Assembly (NCBI GenBank): GCA_030159075.1
Contig: BROG01000976.1
Location: forward strand, 1-64,000
Source of the DNA: Atrina japonica
Taxonomy: Eukaryota > Mollusca > Bivalvia > Pterioida > Pinnidae
Length of the DNA: 64,000 nt
Direction: 5' to 3'
In this document: positions 24,501-34,179 of the stretch, piece by piece
Numbering within the stretch: the stretch's first letter is position 1
Layout: the number at the start of each line of letters is the position of its first letter
The notes under the pieces: model-generated
Told to the model about the DNA's origin: nothing
Database searches by the model: none
What the model saw: the letters and a program-made list of their open reading frames with translations, nothing else
Translations under genes and position numbers: made by a program

Positions 24501-24910
24501 ATTCGACCTATGAACACACATGTCCCCTTGACTGGGCTTATGCAATATTTCAATGAAATCAGAAACTGGCCTATATTATCTAATCATGGTCTAAGTAACT
24601 TTTGTACACGTTTTATTAGTGGTACGAATGCAAGAGGGTGAACTAATGTGTGGCCAGTGGAAATCCTATGATAACTGGGACCCATACTGGTGTATAGGGC
24701 CTACATTGGCTACAACAGTTGTCATTTTCTCACTGATACAGTACTCAGTAGCCTTGTGAGTTGTAGTGTGGTAGCTTTAAGCAACTCACAGAACTCCCTG
24801 ACAGTTAATTTCTTTACTTCTACTGAGATCAAAGATAAATATACTACCTGTGTTAAATATCTTCTTAAAGTGATTTGTAGATTTCGTCTAGCACATGAAT
24901 TGCTTGCCAT
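3145..24910 (-). CDS. LIAS: Lipoyl synthase, mitochondrial (11 exons)
   Basis: Radical-SAM enzyme that inserts two sulfurs into octanoyl groups on lipoate-dependent proteins (PDH, OGDH, BCKDH, GCSH) in the mitochondrial matrix. Coding exons in transcript order: 24910-24848, 23870-23719, 21782-21689, 21327-21247, 19546-19390, 18198-18141, 16833-16705, 14078-13933, 6367-6297, 4277-4166, 3215-3145. They sum to 1134 nt, 377 aa plus stop, close to the roughly 370 aa usual for animals. All junctions are GT-AG and every phase closes. Visible features: an Arg-rich, acid-poor presequence (residues 1-32); auxiliary [4Fe-4S] cysteines C105, C110, C116 ([13 protein letters not shown]); the radical-SAM triad C136, C140, C143 (CTRGCRFC); VDRD at 179-182; [31 protein letters not shown]; and the C-terminal RSSY (349-352), whose serine is a cluster ligand in this family. 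The start has a good Kozak context (AAAATGG). The introns carry arrays that copy three of its splice donors and, in intron 8, a BEL element in antisense. Confidence 0.97.
3489..3540. repeat. (GA)n microsatellite
   Basis: About 26 uninterrupted GA dinucleotides just 3' of the LIAS last exon acceptor, inside intron 10. Confidence 0.98.
4166..4277 (-). CDS. LIAS: LIAS coding exon 10
   Basis: Residues 318-354 plus one base. Contains [20 protein letters not shown] then RSSYKA, including the serine ligand motif. Acceptor CTTTAG|GTA, donor GCTG|GTAAGT. Confidence 0.97.
5188..6030. repeat. 47-bp minisatellite in LIAS intron 9
   Basis: About 18 units containing TGTGTAGAAATTGTATGGC and TTTTGTGTATTACACAAC. 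The unit includes an inverted repeat (TTGTG, 5-base loop, CACAA). Two diverged units lie apart at about 4325-4410. Units vary at GCATGG/GTATGG and ACAATATA/ACATTATA. Confidence 0.95.
6090..6296 (-). repeat. ~23-bp array derived from LIAS exon 9 donor
   Basis: On the LIAS sense strand, degenerate units of the type GTAAGAAATTATCTGAATTA AAG follow the exon 9 donor TAAAG|GTAAGAAATTATC. About eight copies are seen. Some keep GTAAG; others have decayed to GTCAG, ATAAG or GTAGG. Confidence 0.85.
6297..6367 (-). CDS. LIAS: LIAS coding exon 9
   Basis: Residues 294 (last two bases) to 317: [20 protein letters not shown] then HLK. Acceptor AATGCAG|AT, donor TAAAG|GTAAGA. The donor region is repeated about eight times downstream (6090-6300). 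Confidence 0.96.
6480..7002. repeat. 33-bp minisatellite, left block
   Basis: About 15 units of TGATTCACATAACCTTTACA followed by AGTCATTACTGTC, in LIAS intron 8. The same array resumes at 12328 after the BEL/Pao insert. Because 33 is a multiple of three the array stays open in several frames, which gives spurious reading frames. Confidence 0.96.
7003..7261 (+). other. Probable 5' LTR of the BEL/Pao element
   Basis: Lies directly before the primer-binding site and ends in CA (7260-7261). It could begin at TGTCGTGAAT (6999), where the element would share TGTC with the array unit. Contains two perfect TGACGTCA palindromes (7061-7068, 7121-7128), further ACGTCA/TGACGT half sites, and TTATATAG near 7169. 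With no second LTR the borders cannot be confirmed. Confidence 0.6.
7265..7277 (+). promoter_or_regulatory. tRNA primer-binding site of BEL/Pao
   Basis: TGGTGCCGTGACC starts with the TGG complementary to a tRNA CCA end, four bases after the putative LTR end, and is followed by the gag ATG at 7285. Confidence 0.75.
7285..8650 (+). pseudogene. BEL/Pao gag region (DUF1759 and CCHC knuckles), frameshifted
   Basis: Starts at ATG 7285 ([13 protein letters not shown]). Segments in different frames follow: a DUF1759 core around 7690-7930 ([28 protein letters not shown]) and zinc-knuckle cysteines at about 8357-8535 ([21 protein letters not shown]). Breaks include a stop near 7462 and a frame change after 7939. 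Structural proteins of this kind package the element RNA; here the frame is destroyed. Confidence 0.9.
8650..9200 (+). pseudogene. BEL/Pao aspartic protease region (DUF1758), active site altered
   Basis: [18 protein letters not shown] corresponds to the usual 'LFDTGSxxSYI' protease stretch, but the D-T/S-G triad reads D-A-Q, so the catalytic loop is lost. It is followed across a frame change (about 9040) by the [10 protein letters not shown] motif that closes this region in BEL elements. Confidence 0.85.
9200..10260 (+). pseudogene. BEL/Pao reverse transcriptase region, broken
   Basis: Pieces with [44 protein letters not shown] and [13 protein letters not shown] match the fingers and palm of BEL reverse transcriptases. 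The frame breaks at about 9370, after 9909 and around 10140. I did not find an intact catalytic YxDD-type box in one frame. Confidence 0.85.
10262..10971 (+). pseudogene. BEL/Pao RNase H region, broken
   Basis: [31 protein letters not shown] and [13 protein letters not shown] are the RNase H acidic-residue motifs. A frameshift near 10700 precedes the LQTRGIS segment. Confidence 0.88.
11088..12328 (+). pseudogene. BEL/Pao integrase region, broken and truncated
   Basis: [18 protein letters not shown], a zinc-binding [11 protein letters not shown] segment, [10 protein letters not shown] and [11 protein letters not shown] belong to the catalytic core. [12 protein letters not shown] carries the expected acidic residue, and DRPLTYVSS and LTPSHLLQG follow. 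Several frameshifts separate them. The C-terminal part (KLGIIIEL) runs straight into the 33-bp array. Confidence 0.9.
12328..12543. repeat. 33-bp minisatellite, right block
   Basis: Six and a half units identical in sequence to the 6480-7002 array, resuming exactly at the unit boundary (TGATTCAC) where the left block stopped (...ACTGTC). It then breaks into unrelated sequence at CCTGGAAGGG. Confidence 0.95.
12882..13135. repeat. ~27-bp tandem repeat
   Basis: About nine degenerate units of GTCAGTTTAAATCTAACTGG GTCATCA in LIAS intron 8. Confidence 0.9.
13231..13808. repeat. 46-bp minisatellite in LIAS intron 8
   Basis: About 12 units containing CACTCTGATAATACATATCA and CATCACTGTAATTC, with C/T and TACATA/TACAGA variants. 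One unit (near 13430) is internally deleted. Confidence 0.95.
13933..14078 (-). CDS. LIAS: LIAS coding exon 8
   Basis: Residues 245 (last base) to 293 plus one base. Contains [16 protein letters not shown] and [14 protein letters not shown], both hallmark lipoyl synthase blocks. Acceptor TTTTAG|G, donor AGAAG|GTAATT. Confidence 0.97.
14920..16704 (-). repeat. 68-69 bp array derived from LIAS exon 7 donor
   Basis: 26 units. On the LIAS sense strand each starts with the intron 7 donor sequence GTTAGTATTCTATAGTG, continues TTGTCCCTTGCCTTATTATC AG, and ends with AACAGTGGAGGACCTGCAGTG-type sequence split here for length: AACAGTGG, then A/G changes, then GACCTGCAGTG. Some units match the last 22 bases of exon 7 exactly. 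One unit (about 16220) lacks the GTTAG. The most proximal unit is 68 bp, so retaining it would shift frame. Confidence 0.97.
16705..16833 (-). CDS. LIAS: LIAS coding exon 7
   Basis: Residues 203-244 with the conserved [21 protein letters not shown] and EDLQ segments. Its last 22 bases plus donor GTTAGT are the seed of the 68-69 bp array that fills intron 7 (14920-16704). Exon 8 begins with the same seven bases (GTTAGTA) as intron 7. Confidence 0.97.
18141..18198 (-). CDS. LIAS: LIAS coding exon 6
   Basis: Small exon: end of codon 183, residues 184-201 ([18 protein letters not shown]) and two bases of codon 202. Equivalent to the 'DDxPDGGAxHxAxTV' stretch of the family. Acceptor CTCTAG|AT, donor CAAG|GTATGA. 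Confidence 0.94.
18503..19135 (-). repeat. 30-bp array derived from LIAS exon 5 donor
   Basis: 20 units. On the sense strand the unit is GTATGTTAGTAAATAA followed by TGTTGACAGAGATG. The second half equals the last 14 bases of exon 5 and the first half equals the start of intron 5. About 15 of 20 units keep the intact donor GATG|GTATGTTAG; the others read GATG|ATACAT or GATT|GTACAT. The unit is ten codons long and stop-free in the exon frame ([10 protein letters not shown]). Confidence 0.97.
19255..19389 (-). repeat. Diverged exon-proximal units of the 30-bp array
   Basis: Four to five degenerate units between the main array and exon 5. The first unit after the real donor reads GACTGAGATG, which puts a TGA in the exon frame. 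Others have GTTTGTTAG or GTATAATGG at the donor position. Confidence 0.9.
19390..19546 (-). CDS. LIAS: LIAS coding exon 5 (radical-SAM CxxxCxxC)
   Basis: Residues 131-182 plus one base. Holds the SAM-cluster motif CTRGCRFC followed by [13 protein letters not shown] and [13 protein letters not shown]. Its last 14 bases (TGTTGACAGAGATG) and the donor GTATGTTAG recur as the unit of the 30-bp array just downstream in intron 5. Confidence 0.98.
19654..19868. repeat. 24-bp minisatellite in LIAS intron 4
   Basis: About nine units of CATACCATAATTACTGTACT TTAC, just upstream (in transcript sense) of exon 5's acceptor. Confidence 0.95.
21247..21327 (-). CDS. LIAS: LIAS coding exon 4 (auxiliary cluster cysteines)
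   Basis: Residues 104-130. Carries the C-x4-C-x5-C auxiliary cluster motif ([13 protein letters not shown]), then WGGGG and TATATIM. Phase 0 at both ends; donor ATG|GTAAGA. Confidence 0.97.
21689..21782 (-). CDS. LIAS: LIAS coding exon 3
   Basis: Residues 72 (last base) to 103. Contains [10 protein letters not shown] and [12 protein letters not shown], the conserved 'LPxWLKTxIPxGKNYxKLK' block. The donor ACA|GTATGT repeats the first six bases of exon 4 (GTATGT). Confidence 0.96.
23037..23216 (+). mobile_element. 5'-truncated SINE copy (same body, head lost)
   Basis: Body sequence GATGAGACAGTAAAGGTCCC through CACTGCTCAATGGCCA, AGGCCAAAATTTGGAGCCC and GAGTGGGACATTAAAC, matching the element at 2.4-2.7 kb. 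No tRNA head is present. Its tail is joined to a 145-bp tandem duplication. It lies in LIAS intron 2, antisense to the gene. Confidence 0.85.
23198..23489. repeat. Tandem duplication of ~145 bp at a SINE tail
   Basis: GGGACATTAAACAAAAATGC through GTTTGAGGGACCCTCA occurs twice in direct succession (about 23198-23342 and 23343-23489), nearly identical. The duplicated block begins inside the SINE tail and includes unique intron sequence. Confidence 0.93.
23719..23870 (-). CDS. LIAS: LIAS coding exon 2
   Basis: Residues 22-71 plus two bases of codon 72. Contains NGPGLADFV, matching the NGP-DFV segment at the N-terminus of animal lipoyl synthases. Acceptor TTATAG|ACT, donor GAAAG|GTAAAG. Confidence 0.95.
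24848..24910 (-). CDS. LIAS: LIAS coding exon 1
   Basis: Residues 1-21, beginning [10 protein letters not shown]. Positively charged with no acidic residue, as expected of a mitochondrial targeting sequence. The donor is CACAG|GTAGTA, phase 0. The downstream 4 kb gives no other plausible continuation; exon 2 continues the basic presequence. Confidence 0.85.
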
Positions 24911-27900
24911 TTTCGATGTAGGTCAAGTACATATTTGGCGTAGGAATATATTACTTTCACTTTGATATAATATCAATCTAATTTTTAAATTTAAGTGTAC
25001 TTTATAGGCATTTCATATAAACATCATATTTATATAAATCATTACTGCATACTGACCAAAGAGCGAAACCTTACGTGCCTTTACTTCATGTTTATATTTA
25101 TCGCGGAGATTTGATTTTTATGTGGAAAAAGGAGTGAACTGGCTACTTCCTGTTTATGTTATTGTCACCAGCGGCTTTTATTGAACATCAAAGCTTCATT
25201 CGCCGGTAAGCAGCATCAAGGTAGCGGAACGCATTATGTAAAACATTAACAAAGAAAGTGTAAGTTATATAATGTGTACATTATATGTTACAAAAATTAT
25301 ATATAGGGCTGACGTGTAATTTTAGCGACTCAATATAGGGTTATTTTACAGGTAGCCTTCGTCTATATCAGTATATGCCTATTTCGCACGTAAAAGAAAT
25401 TTTGTCTTATTTTCGTCGCCTTGCATCAATCCACATACAAAAAATCATTTGGCACTGCAGGTATCCTTTACAGCTTAGCTGAACTGAAAACAAAGAAACA
25501 AGCAGAACCATACTCCATTGAATGATTTGATTCCGAGGATACCAGTTGTGTAGTAAACTACACTACTGCACTACATTATATTTTGAGTACATTTGAGTTT
25601 GATAACATTGCAAAGCTGGTGTCATGTAGAAAAGCGACAGTCATAGAACAACTAAATGGGTCATTATTTAATCGTTCTCAGGCAGTTGTAACTTGTAGAA
25701 AATTGACCCATACCTGTAGAAATATTTTCTATGGATTTAGAAAAGTGCACAACAAAGATTATTTGAATTACGAGTTTTTGACACCCATATACCACTTGGA
25801 ATTTCAAGTTAATGGAATCACATAATAGCTCAAAGGTGGAGAACCTTGGTTCAAATCCTTCTCGGGGCAATTAAAATTGTCATAAGACTTTTCTCTGTCT
25901 AATGTAAGAAAGTTACTATAGTATTGAATAAACTTGATATTCTCATAGAAATTAAGTTTCTTCTGCTACTAAACTGTGAAATCATCATCTCAATAAAATT
26001 GTCTACATTAATTTGGTCGTAGCTTTTACATACAGAATGCATATTATAAATTTTCATTTGAATTTACCTTTTGTCTTCAATGAAACTACATGTGTTTATA
26101 TTAACTGAATCACAGAAATTTGACATATGAAACATGACTGACACATAATTTTATGTCGTATCATAGATCCCTTTTCTAAAGATGTATTTGCTAAAACTGC
26201 AATAAATATATTTCTGATTTTCAAAATGATTTACAAACCGGATTACAATTAAAAATTCCTTTGTCTCATTATAATTGGGCAGTATGGTTAATTGTAATTT
26301 AATCTAAGTTGTGTTTATGTTGTTATGATAGCTTACATACAAACTTCGGTTTCGTTATTCAGCCTAAATTATAAATGAAATTTTACTATTATGAGTGTCA
26401 TCTAGTCAAATTCGCAGAGTGAAATGTCATGTTGTTAATTTTCTACTCACAGCCAGTATATTAAAAATTTATACATGTTATAATCTGATAGAAGTAAAAT
26501 ATGATATTTTGTCTGACATAACTTTCATTTACGCAGGTGCGTCATATAGTGTTGACATACTGAATAAAGCCATTATGCAACTGCTTTTATATAATTTGGT
26601 ATTTACGCACATTCTCTCCAGCACTCCTTCCCTCTGAAACTAGAAGATTTGGACACACAGATTTCATACCCCAATAAAAAACCCATTAAAATATTAAAAT
26701 ATGAAATCAATCATAATTGATATTCAATTTCTTTTAACAATGGAACCTATTCGATTTTAATCTCCCTTTAAAGATGTTTACATGTATGGAAATTCTAAGC
26801 TGTTACTGATGAGGGGCCAATGAGTTTAAACTCTGACAAATCTTTAGATGTTTTAAAAAGTTTGATTTTTTATACCATTGATAGACCTATGTAAAGGATA
26901 TTTGCCAATATTTTATGAACATTTTTTTTCATTGCATGAGGGAGAGGAATGATTCTTAACATGGATCCATAAATGCTACGCATCCGTCTTAAAAGTATAA
27001 TTCTGCATCACAGATGAAATAAAAATGTCAAATATTATGTTCATCACATATTTATTTCTCATAAAACAAGAAAATGTTGTCCCAAAATTTAAATTCCTAC
27101 ATGTATTTTGATTGATGGAGTGAAACTTGATAGCAATTCACATTGATTTTGCATTGTGTGTGAAAAATATCTATTAAAAATAACTAATTTATTGAATTGA
27201 TAAATAATTATATCTCACTACCAAAAATGTAATACATGTAAATTCCGATCTTTTTATCACCACCTTACGATTGTCTCTTATGGTGAAGTTGATAGATTGA
27301 GTTACGCTTGCACTGGTACATAACAAACCCTAGGCCGAGTTTCTGCCCTGATGTTAAGTTACTTTTTGGTGTAAAATCAGGTAACTTTCATTTTGTAAAA
27401 CCAGGCCGGAACTAAAAAAAATCCTTTGAACCCTATACGAAAAAAATATATATTTGTACGCTACCCTTACATGTAATGATGTATATGAATGCAAAGGTAA
27501 ACTTTATTTACAGAAATAGTTGCATATGAAACAAGCAATATACAAAATATTGACAGTGCACAGGACTTACATTGTAGCTACTCTCATCACTCTGTAACTT
27601 AAATTTAATGAGACAGAAATTACATGATATTTTCCTTATCATTCCAATATGTGATAATATAGTTTAATATATTTTAAGGAATTTCATATTCATGTACAAT
27701 TGATGATTTTTTAGGTGTTTTGATAATCAAAACATTGAAAGTTATTTGAAAGATCACTTTCACATCCTGTCTTTGGTCGGTTGTCTCATAATGGAGATAT
27801 AGATGTTTGTTACTTGCATGCCTGCACACAGGAGACGTGCAAATTTTAGTCAAGGACTTGTTTCTTAATTCATTTAGAATTTAGTGGACATGCTGGATAA

Positions 27901-28315
27901 TACCATTGCCAACTTGCCTCAACAAAACTGGACAAAACGTTGACTGGTGCTACAAAATCATTTCCAGTGATGCCCATCTAATTCATAGGGGCTCCAAATG
28001 GGTCAAAACTTCTTGTAAATCAATGATCAATTTTCTTTAGTTGATATACATGTTCATTTGTAAATGGAATTGAAATCTGTTCATAAACAAGCCTTTAGCG
28101 AGCGCTTCAAGTGACATGATATGGATTTATGTAGTTGAGGATCCTAGATTCTATATGGGCCTTATGGTGTCCTCATTTGACAGTGTTCTTCTTTTGTTTA
28201 TATTTCATTTAATCCTGCTATATCATGAATATAAACACAAATATGTTTAAGTCTAAACATTTGCCATTCTTGTGGCTTAATATTTTTGAAAATGCACTGG
28301 AAGCAGGTGAGTAAT
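24911..28315. other. Intergenic, LIAS 5' side
   Basis: Must contain the LIAS promoter and 5' UTR (immediately above 24910), but no TATA box or other element can be assigned. Apart from the tRNA-like remnant at 25.83 kb I see no gene or repeat. Confidence 0.55.
25826..25885 (+). repeat. tRNA-like SINE remnant
   Basis: A TAGCTCAAAGGTGG box-A-like string is followed about 20 bases on by a perfect B box GGTTCAAATCC and a CGGGGCAATTAAAA end. The spacing is too short for a tRNA, so this looks like an internally deleted SINE head. Confidence 0.4.
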
Positions 28316-28498
28316 TACAGTAAAACCTGCTATAGCAGCCACCTCTATGTAAGGATTACCTGTTTATAAAGGCCAGTTTTTTCAAGTCCCTTGACTGCAT
28401 ACTACAACTAAATTGAACCTGTTTATAAGGGTCACCTACAAATAAGGGCCAATATTTTCTGGTCCCTAGGGTGGCCCCTGTATACAGGTTATACTGTA
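28316..28498. mobile_element. MITE-like element with terminal inverted repeats
   Basis: The ends TACAGTAAAACCTGCTATA and, inverted, TACAGTATAACCTGTATA match at about 16 of 18 positions. Internal sequence has TTTATAAAGGCC and TATAAGGGTCACC blocks. Non-coding, 183 bp. Confidence 0.7.
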
Positions 28499-29369
28499 TA
28501 TTTCATCTACAATGTACCGGTTCAGGTATGCTTAAAAAAAACATATACACTTACATGTATTTAGTTACATGTATACTCTATTTGGTGTAAATTCAATAAC
28601 ACGATGAATGGATCACTCATTATGAACATGAAGCTCTATTTTCTGGCCAGCATTGACATCAAGCAATGGAAGTCACATGTTTTCATTGGTCTATATTGTG
28701 TGCACAGCATTAAATGACATAATCATCAAAATTAGGGCCCAGTAATGGCAGCCCAGCTTGTTTCATGACTGAAAAAAATTAGAATGTCTGTCAAAATAAA
28801 CTTATAACACAAACACATGTAGGTACTGCAACTAAACTGGTAAATTTTGACAAAAATTGCATGATGAATTTTTCAAAGTGATGAGACAATTTTGCCCTTC
28901 ATAATAAGAACTGTGTAAAACATGTACAAGTACACATCGTCTTATTAAATCTGTCACTGGTTATGCAACATCATTAATTTCTATTACATAGACATATGTA
29001 GCGTGATGCCTTCCAGTTGTAAACAAATCATTATTTCTCTCTGCAGGAGTATTATCCATTAGCTTATATTGATCTGCCATTGCTACATCTCCAACTGTCA
29101 TATTATTGTAGATTGGTATTGATTTAAGCTCATGATTTTGTCTTGCTTTGAAAATAACAAAAAGACATGACACACGGACACCTATAAAAGTATTGTTTAT
29201 ATATGTAAAAGTGATAAAAAACACAAAATAATAAACAATACATATACATTGTAGTTTTACTGTTGTAACTACATGGTATTGATTTTGACTTTGTTGATGT
29301 CTTTGTATTGAGGACAAAACTTGTTCTTGTTGTTGATTGTATTTTGTACAAAGAGCTGATAAAGGCTAT

Positions 29370-29635
29370 TCCATCCCATTTTAATGATTCACAGTTTTAA
29401 TGAAGGCTGTTAGACCTTGTTCAAACCCCATTCTATTGATTCACAGTGCTGATGAAGGCTGTGACATCTCATTCACATTCTATTCTATTGAATCACAGTG
29501 CTGATGAAGGCTGTTAGACCTTGTTCAAACCCCATTTTATTGATTCACAATGCTGATGAAGGCTGTCACATCTCATTTACATCCCATTTTATTGATTTAC
29601 AGTGCTGATGAAGGCTGTCAGAATGGCTTTCCCAT
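29370..29635. repeat. ~55-60 bp tandem repeat
   Basis: Four to five units with GATTCACAGTGCTGATGAAG GCTGT and ACCTTGTTCAAACCCCATT or CATCTCATTTACATCCCATT variants alternating. Confidence 0.9.
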
Positions 29636-29645
29636 CCATTTTTAG

Positions 29646-29905
29646 TAGGTCACCTGAACCTACATGTAAGGCTCAAGGTGACCTATTGCGGTCATCTTTT
29701 GTCTGTTGTTGCGAGTTGTCAATTGTTGGTTGTTAACTTTTACACATTTTCTACTTCTTTTCAGTATCTAGTGGGCCAATTTTAACCAAACTTGACAGGA
29801 AGTATCTCCGTGTGAAGCTGCATTCATTTTACGAATGAAAAGGGACTAGGACCCATTGGGGCCCCAAAACAGGCCAAAAAGAACCAAAATTTAGCACATG
29901 TAGAA
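29646..29905. repeat. Interspersed bivalve-type 'AGGTCACCTGA' element
   Basis: Opens AGGTCACCTGAACCTACATG, then CTCAAGGTGACCTATTGCGG, forming an inverted repeat at its end, then GGGCCAATTTTAACCAAAC and GGCCCCAAAACAGGCC. I recognise this as a high-copy type in marine mollusc genomes. Non-coding. Confidence 0.65.
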
Positions 29906-30829
29906 AAGATTTCAATTAATAGGTTGACTCTAGGGTTATACTATATCATTAGAATAAGTCAATTGACCAGTATGATAGAAATTTTCCCCAAAATAATGTG
30001 TGATGGAAGGTTGTGGTATAATTTTCGGGACGGTCAATTCAATCGACCAGTAAATGTTGGTATTTACCAGTATTTGTCAGTATTTACTGGTAATTTTGCC
30101 AATCTAGTATTCTTGACTACAGTATATATAGGGACAAAAATAATCATTGTGACAGCTTACATCGCTTTAAGGCAGCTGGGGACTTTTGTTGGCCTTTCTG
30201 ATTAATTATATAATTTTTAAGTGATGTAATCATCCTCACCTCCTCAAGTACATGTAACTAGTATGTACCAACAGTGTACAATGTAACTAAGTCAATGCAG
30301 AAATATATGTACAGGGGTGGATCCAGAACTACAAGTTAGACAGCGCTCAAACCAAGAATATCATTTAAAAAATTATGATTATTTGTTAATTTATTTTCAC
30401 CCTTTTTATAAACAAATTAAGGTTTTACATATCTTAACCAACTTTAGGGACACATGCCTACCTATTAGAGTCCACCCCTGATGTACGAAATGTATGTCAG
30501 GAAAATTTGTGAAAAAGTGCAATCAATACATAGGGCTATATACATGTATTGATGTAATAATGTCTTTAATGGTAATTTACTTTTTGGTTGCTTTAATTAA
30601 AATGCAAAAAAGAAGCTCATATTCTATTGAATATTGATAAATATGTGTCTTGTATGCTTGTACATGTATCATATTGCACTACAATGCATATATTTGAATT
30701 TATTTTACAGTATATATATAGCTTTCATAAATTTCATGTCCAATAAATGTGATAATGGAGTCGTAACTTACCGGTATATGGTAACAGATTTTGATACAAT
30801 TAAACTGCATATGTACATGTACATACTAT

Positions 30830-32410
30830 CTATCTGTCCTCATATTGAAAGGTAATGTCTATATCATCTTTTTGTATCTATAGGCCTACATGTACATACT
30901 ATCTATCTGTCCTCATACTGAAAGGTAATGTTTACATCATCTTTTTGTATCTATAGGCCTACATGTACATAATATCTATCTGTCCTCATATTGAAAGGTA
31001 ATGTCTATATCATCTTTTTGTATCTATAGGCCTACATGTACATACTATCTATCTGTCCTCATACTGAAAGGTAATGTTTACATCATCTTTTTGTATCTAT
31101 AGGCCTACATGTACATAATATCTATCTGTCCTCATATTGAAAGGTAATGTCTATATCATCTTTTTGTATCTATAGGCCTACATGTACATAATATCTATCT
31201 GTCCTCATACTGAAAGGTAATGTTTACATCATCTTTTTGTATCTATAGGCCTACATGTACATAATATCTATCTGTCCTAATATTGAAAGGTAATGTCTAT
31301 ATCATCTTTTTGTATCTATAGGCCTACATGTACATACTATCTATCTGTCCTCATACTGAAAGGTAATGTTTACATCATCTTTTTGTATCTATAGGCCTAC
31401 ATGTACATAATATCTATCTGTCCTAATATTGAAAGGTAATGTCTATATCATCTTTTTGTATCTATAGGCCTACATGTACATAATATCTATCTGTCCTCAT
31501 ATTGAAAGGTAATGTCTATATCATCTTTTTGTATCTATAGGCCTACATGTACATACTATCTATCTGTCCTCATACTGAAAGGTAATGTTTACATCATCTT
31601 TTTGTATCTATAGGCCTACATGTACATAATATCTATCTGTCCTCATACTGAAAGGTAATGTTTACATCATCTTTTTGTATCTATAGGCCTACATGTACAT
31701 ACTATCTATCTGTCCTCATATTGAAAGGTAATGTCTATATCATCTTTTTGTATCTATAGGCCTACATGTACATAATATCTATCTGTCCTCATACTGAAAG
31801 GTAATGTCTATATCATCTTTTTGTATCTATAGGCCTACATGTACAGCTGATGTACATGTACATACTATCTATCTGTCCTGATATTGAAAGGTAATGTCTA
31901 TATCATCTTTTTGTATCTATAGGCCTACATGTACATAATATCTATCTGTCCTCATACTGAAAGGTAATGTCTATATCATCTTTTTGTATCTATAGGCCTA
32001 CATGTACATAATATCTATCTGTCCTCATACTGAAAGGTAATGTTTACATCATCTTTTTGTATCTATAGGCCTACATGTACATACTATCTATCTGTCCTGA
32101 TATTGAAAGGTAATGTCTATATCATCTTTTTGTATCTATAGGCCTACATGTACATACTATCTATCTGTCCTGATATTGAAAGGTAATGTCTATATCATCT
32201 TTTTGTATCTATAGGCCTACATGTACAGCTGATGTACATGTACATACTATCTATCTGTCCTGATATTGAAAGGTAATGTCTATATCATTTTTTGTATCTA
32301 TAGGCCTACATGTACATAATATCTATCTGTCCTCATACTGAAAGGTAATGTCTATATCATCTTTTTGTATCTATAGGCCTACATGTACAGCTGATGTACA
32401 TGTACATTTC
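30830..32410. repeat. 73-bp minisatellite with splice-like motifs in each unit
   Basis: About 21 units. Each has CTGAAAGGTAATGTCTATAT, then CATCTTTTTGTATCTATAGG, then CCTACATGTACATACTATC. Two variants (ATTGAAAGGTAATGTCTATA and ACTGAAAGGTAATGTTTACA) alternate through the first half, a 146-bp higher-order period. Three units carry an extra CAGCTGATGTACATGTACA insertion (about 31851, 32227, 32391). Confidence 0.95.
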
Positions 32411-32625
32411 AAGAAACATTTATAAGTACACCAAGGTTAACCCTTCATGTTAAAGGGATTGTATCATAGCGTGGAATGACTTCTTACTCAGCTGTCGATG
32501 ATTTCAATTAATTAGATATTGATTGAGATCCAAGTTTTTGACAGTCTTCATAGTATTGTGTCCTTTGTTTAGTTTTTGTATAGATACATGTACCATATAT
32601 GTTTGATCGAAATCTTAGATTAAAG

Positions 32626-32628
<3 letters not shown>

Positions 32629-32661
<33 letters not shown>
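32629..32661. repeat. (AC)n microsatellite
   Basis: About 16 AC dinucleotides followed by ATACATGTATATATATAG. Confidence 0.95.
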
Positions 32662-32665
<4 letters not shown>

Positions 32666-34179
32666 TGTATATATATAGATATCAGTTTTGTATCATTTCT
32701 TCTTAATACGGAACAGATAATGCTTGGTAAAGTTGTACCTACATGTATATTAAAAACTTCCTACAAATGGTACAATGTACATAACATGTACATTTGTATA
32801 TAAGGAATGAGGCCATGTTAAAATATATTTCTTCACTATCACATTTTACACATACATATACTGTAATAATTTAGTACACAGCTGAGTTTATGTACAATGT
32901 CAATTATGGTCCATTTTCCCATCTTAAGTTGCCTATAACCTTGTCAACTTCCTGGATGGGTAGGAGGTGTCTTGGGGATCCAAAGGGGCATATACACAAG
33001 ATCAGAACTTTTGGGTGGAGAAGTACAGAATTAATGGCAAAAAAGTTTTTTCCATATTTTTTGGTCCTCCTGGTCCTTTCCAGGTGTATTCAGTTTGGGG
33101 TTTGTAACCCTATTTGGATATGTAAACACGTCCCTAACCCTTAAACTATATACCTGTACCAAAACCAATCTCCATTGCGACAGGTCATTGTGTTCAGTTT
33201 GCTCAGAGTTCATTTCTTTGAAGTTGACCATTTGTCAAGAATTCTAGTCAGTTTTGTTGTAAAAAGTCATGAATTTACAATGACTGATACTGGTCTGGTA
33301 ATTATTGTTAATTAGTGCCCATATATATTTGATTACAATGTATGTAAAAGTACATGTAACTTCTTTTCAAAATTTGCTCTATGTTTATCATTTGCATTTA
33401 AAATGTATGTACGTGTATGGAGTTTGACTACCAGTAATTAGAATGTTGAATGATTTGGTTAGCAATGTTCTTATATATGGGTAAGGCGGTACCGGTATTT
33501 GTAAATTGTTTCTATCATGAAAATTGGTCGCCTGTTTGGATGATGGAATTCAAAAGGTTTAGTTTGAATTCTTATAAGTGATTTAGTATTTGAAAAAACA
33601 TGGAACATTAATGGTACATGTATCAGATCTAGGAAGTGATCGTTTTTTTTCTTTAGGATTGGTTTTTGGAAGTTGCACTTACATACATGTACATGTAGAC
33701 ATTCTTACATGTACATGAATGACACTTTAGTATCAGTTTAAGTAGTGAGAATGATAAATGATTTAATTTGAGGATACAGGATTAACTTTGAGGATACAGG
33801 ATTTTATATATCAAACTTCCCATATTGTTTGTCTAGCTGGATAGGTTTACTCTATCATTCTAGTGTATTAAATTTCAGTTTATTTTCCCATCTTCGTATA
33901 ATTACATGTAAAACCATTTTGAAATGGTTTATAATTTGAAAATCTTTTTATCCTGTGATTGCCTTTATATCATTCTAGAAAGCTGGCAAATCATTCGTGT
34001 GTAATTACATAAAAGTCATCTTTTTCAGTTCGGATTTGTTATTCTTTGTGATAAATATAGAAGAGAATGTCTGGAATTTTGTCAGATTTGAATAAATTGT
34101 ATTTTTAGGTAACCTTAGTTACAAAGATGACATGATTAGCAACTGTCCTTTGTAATCTGCAGCTTTGTTTCTAAGATAC

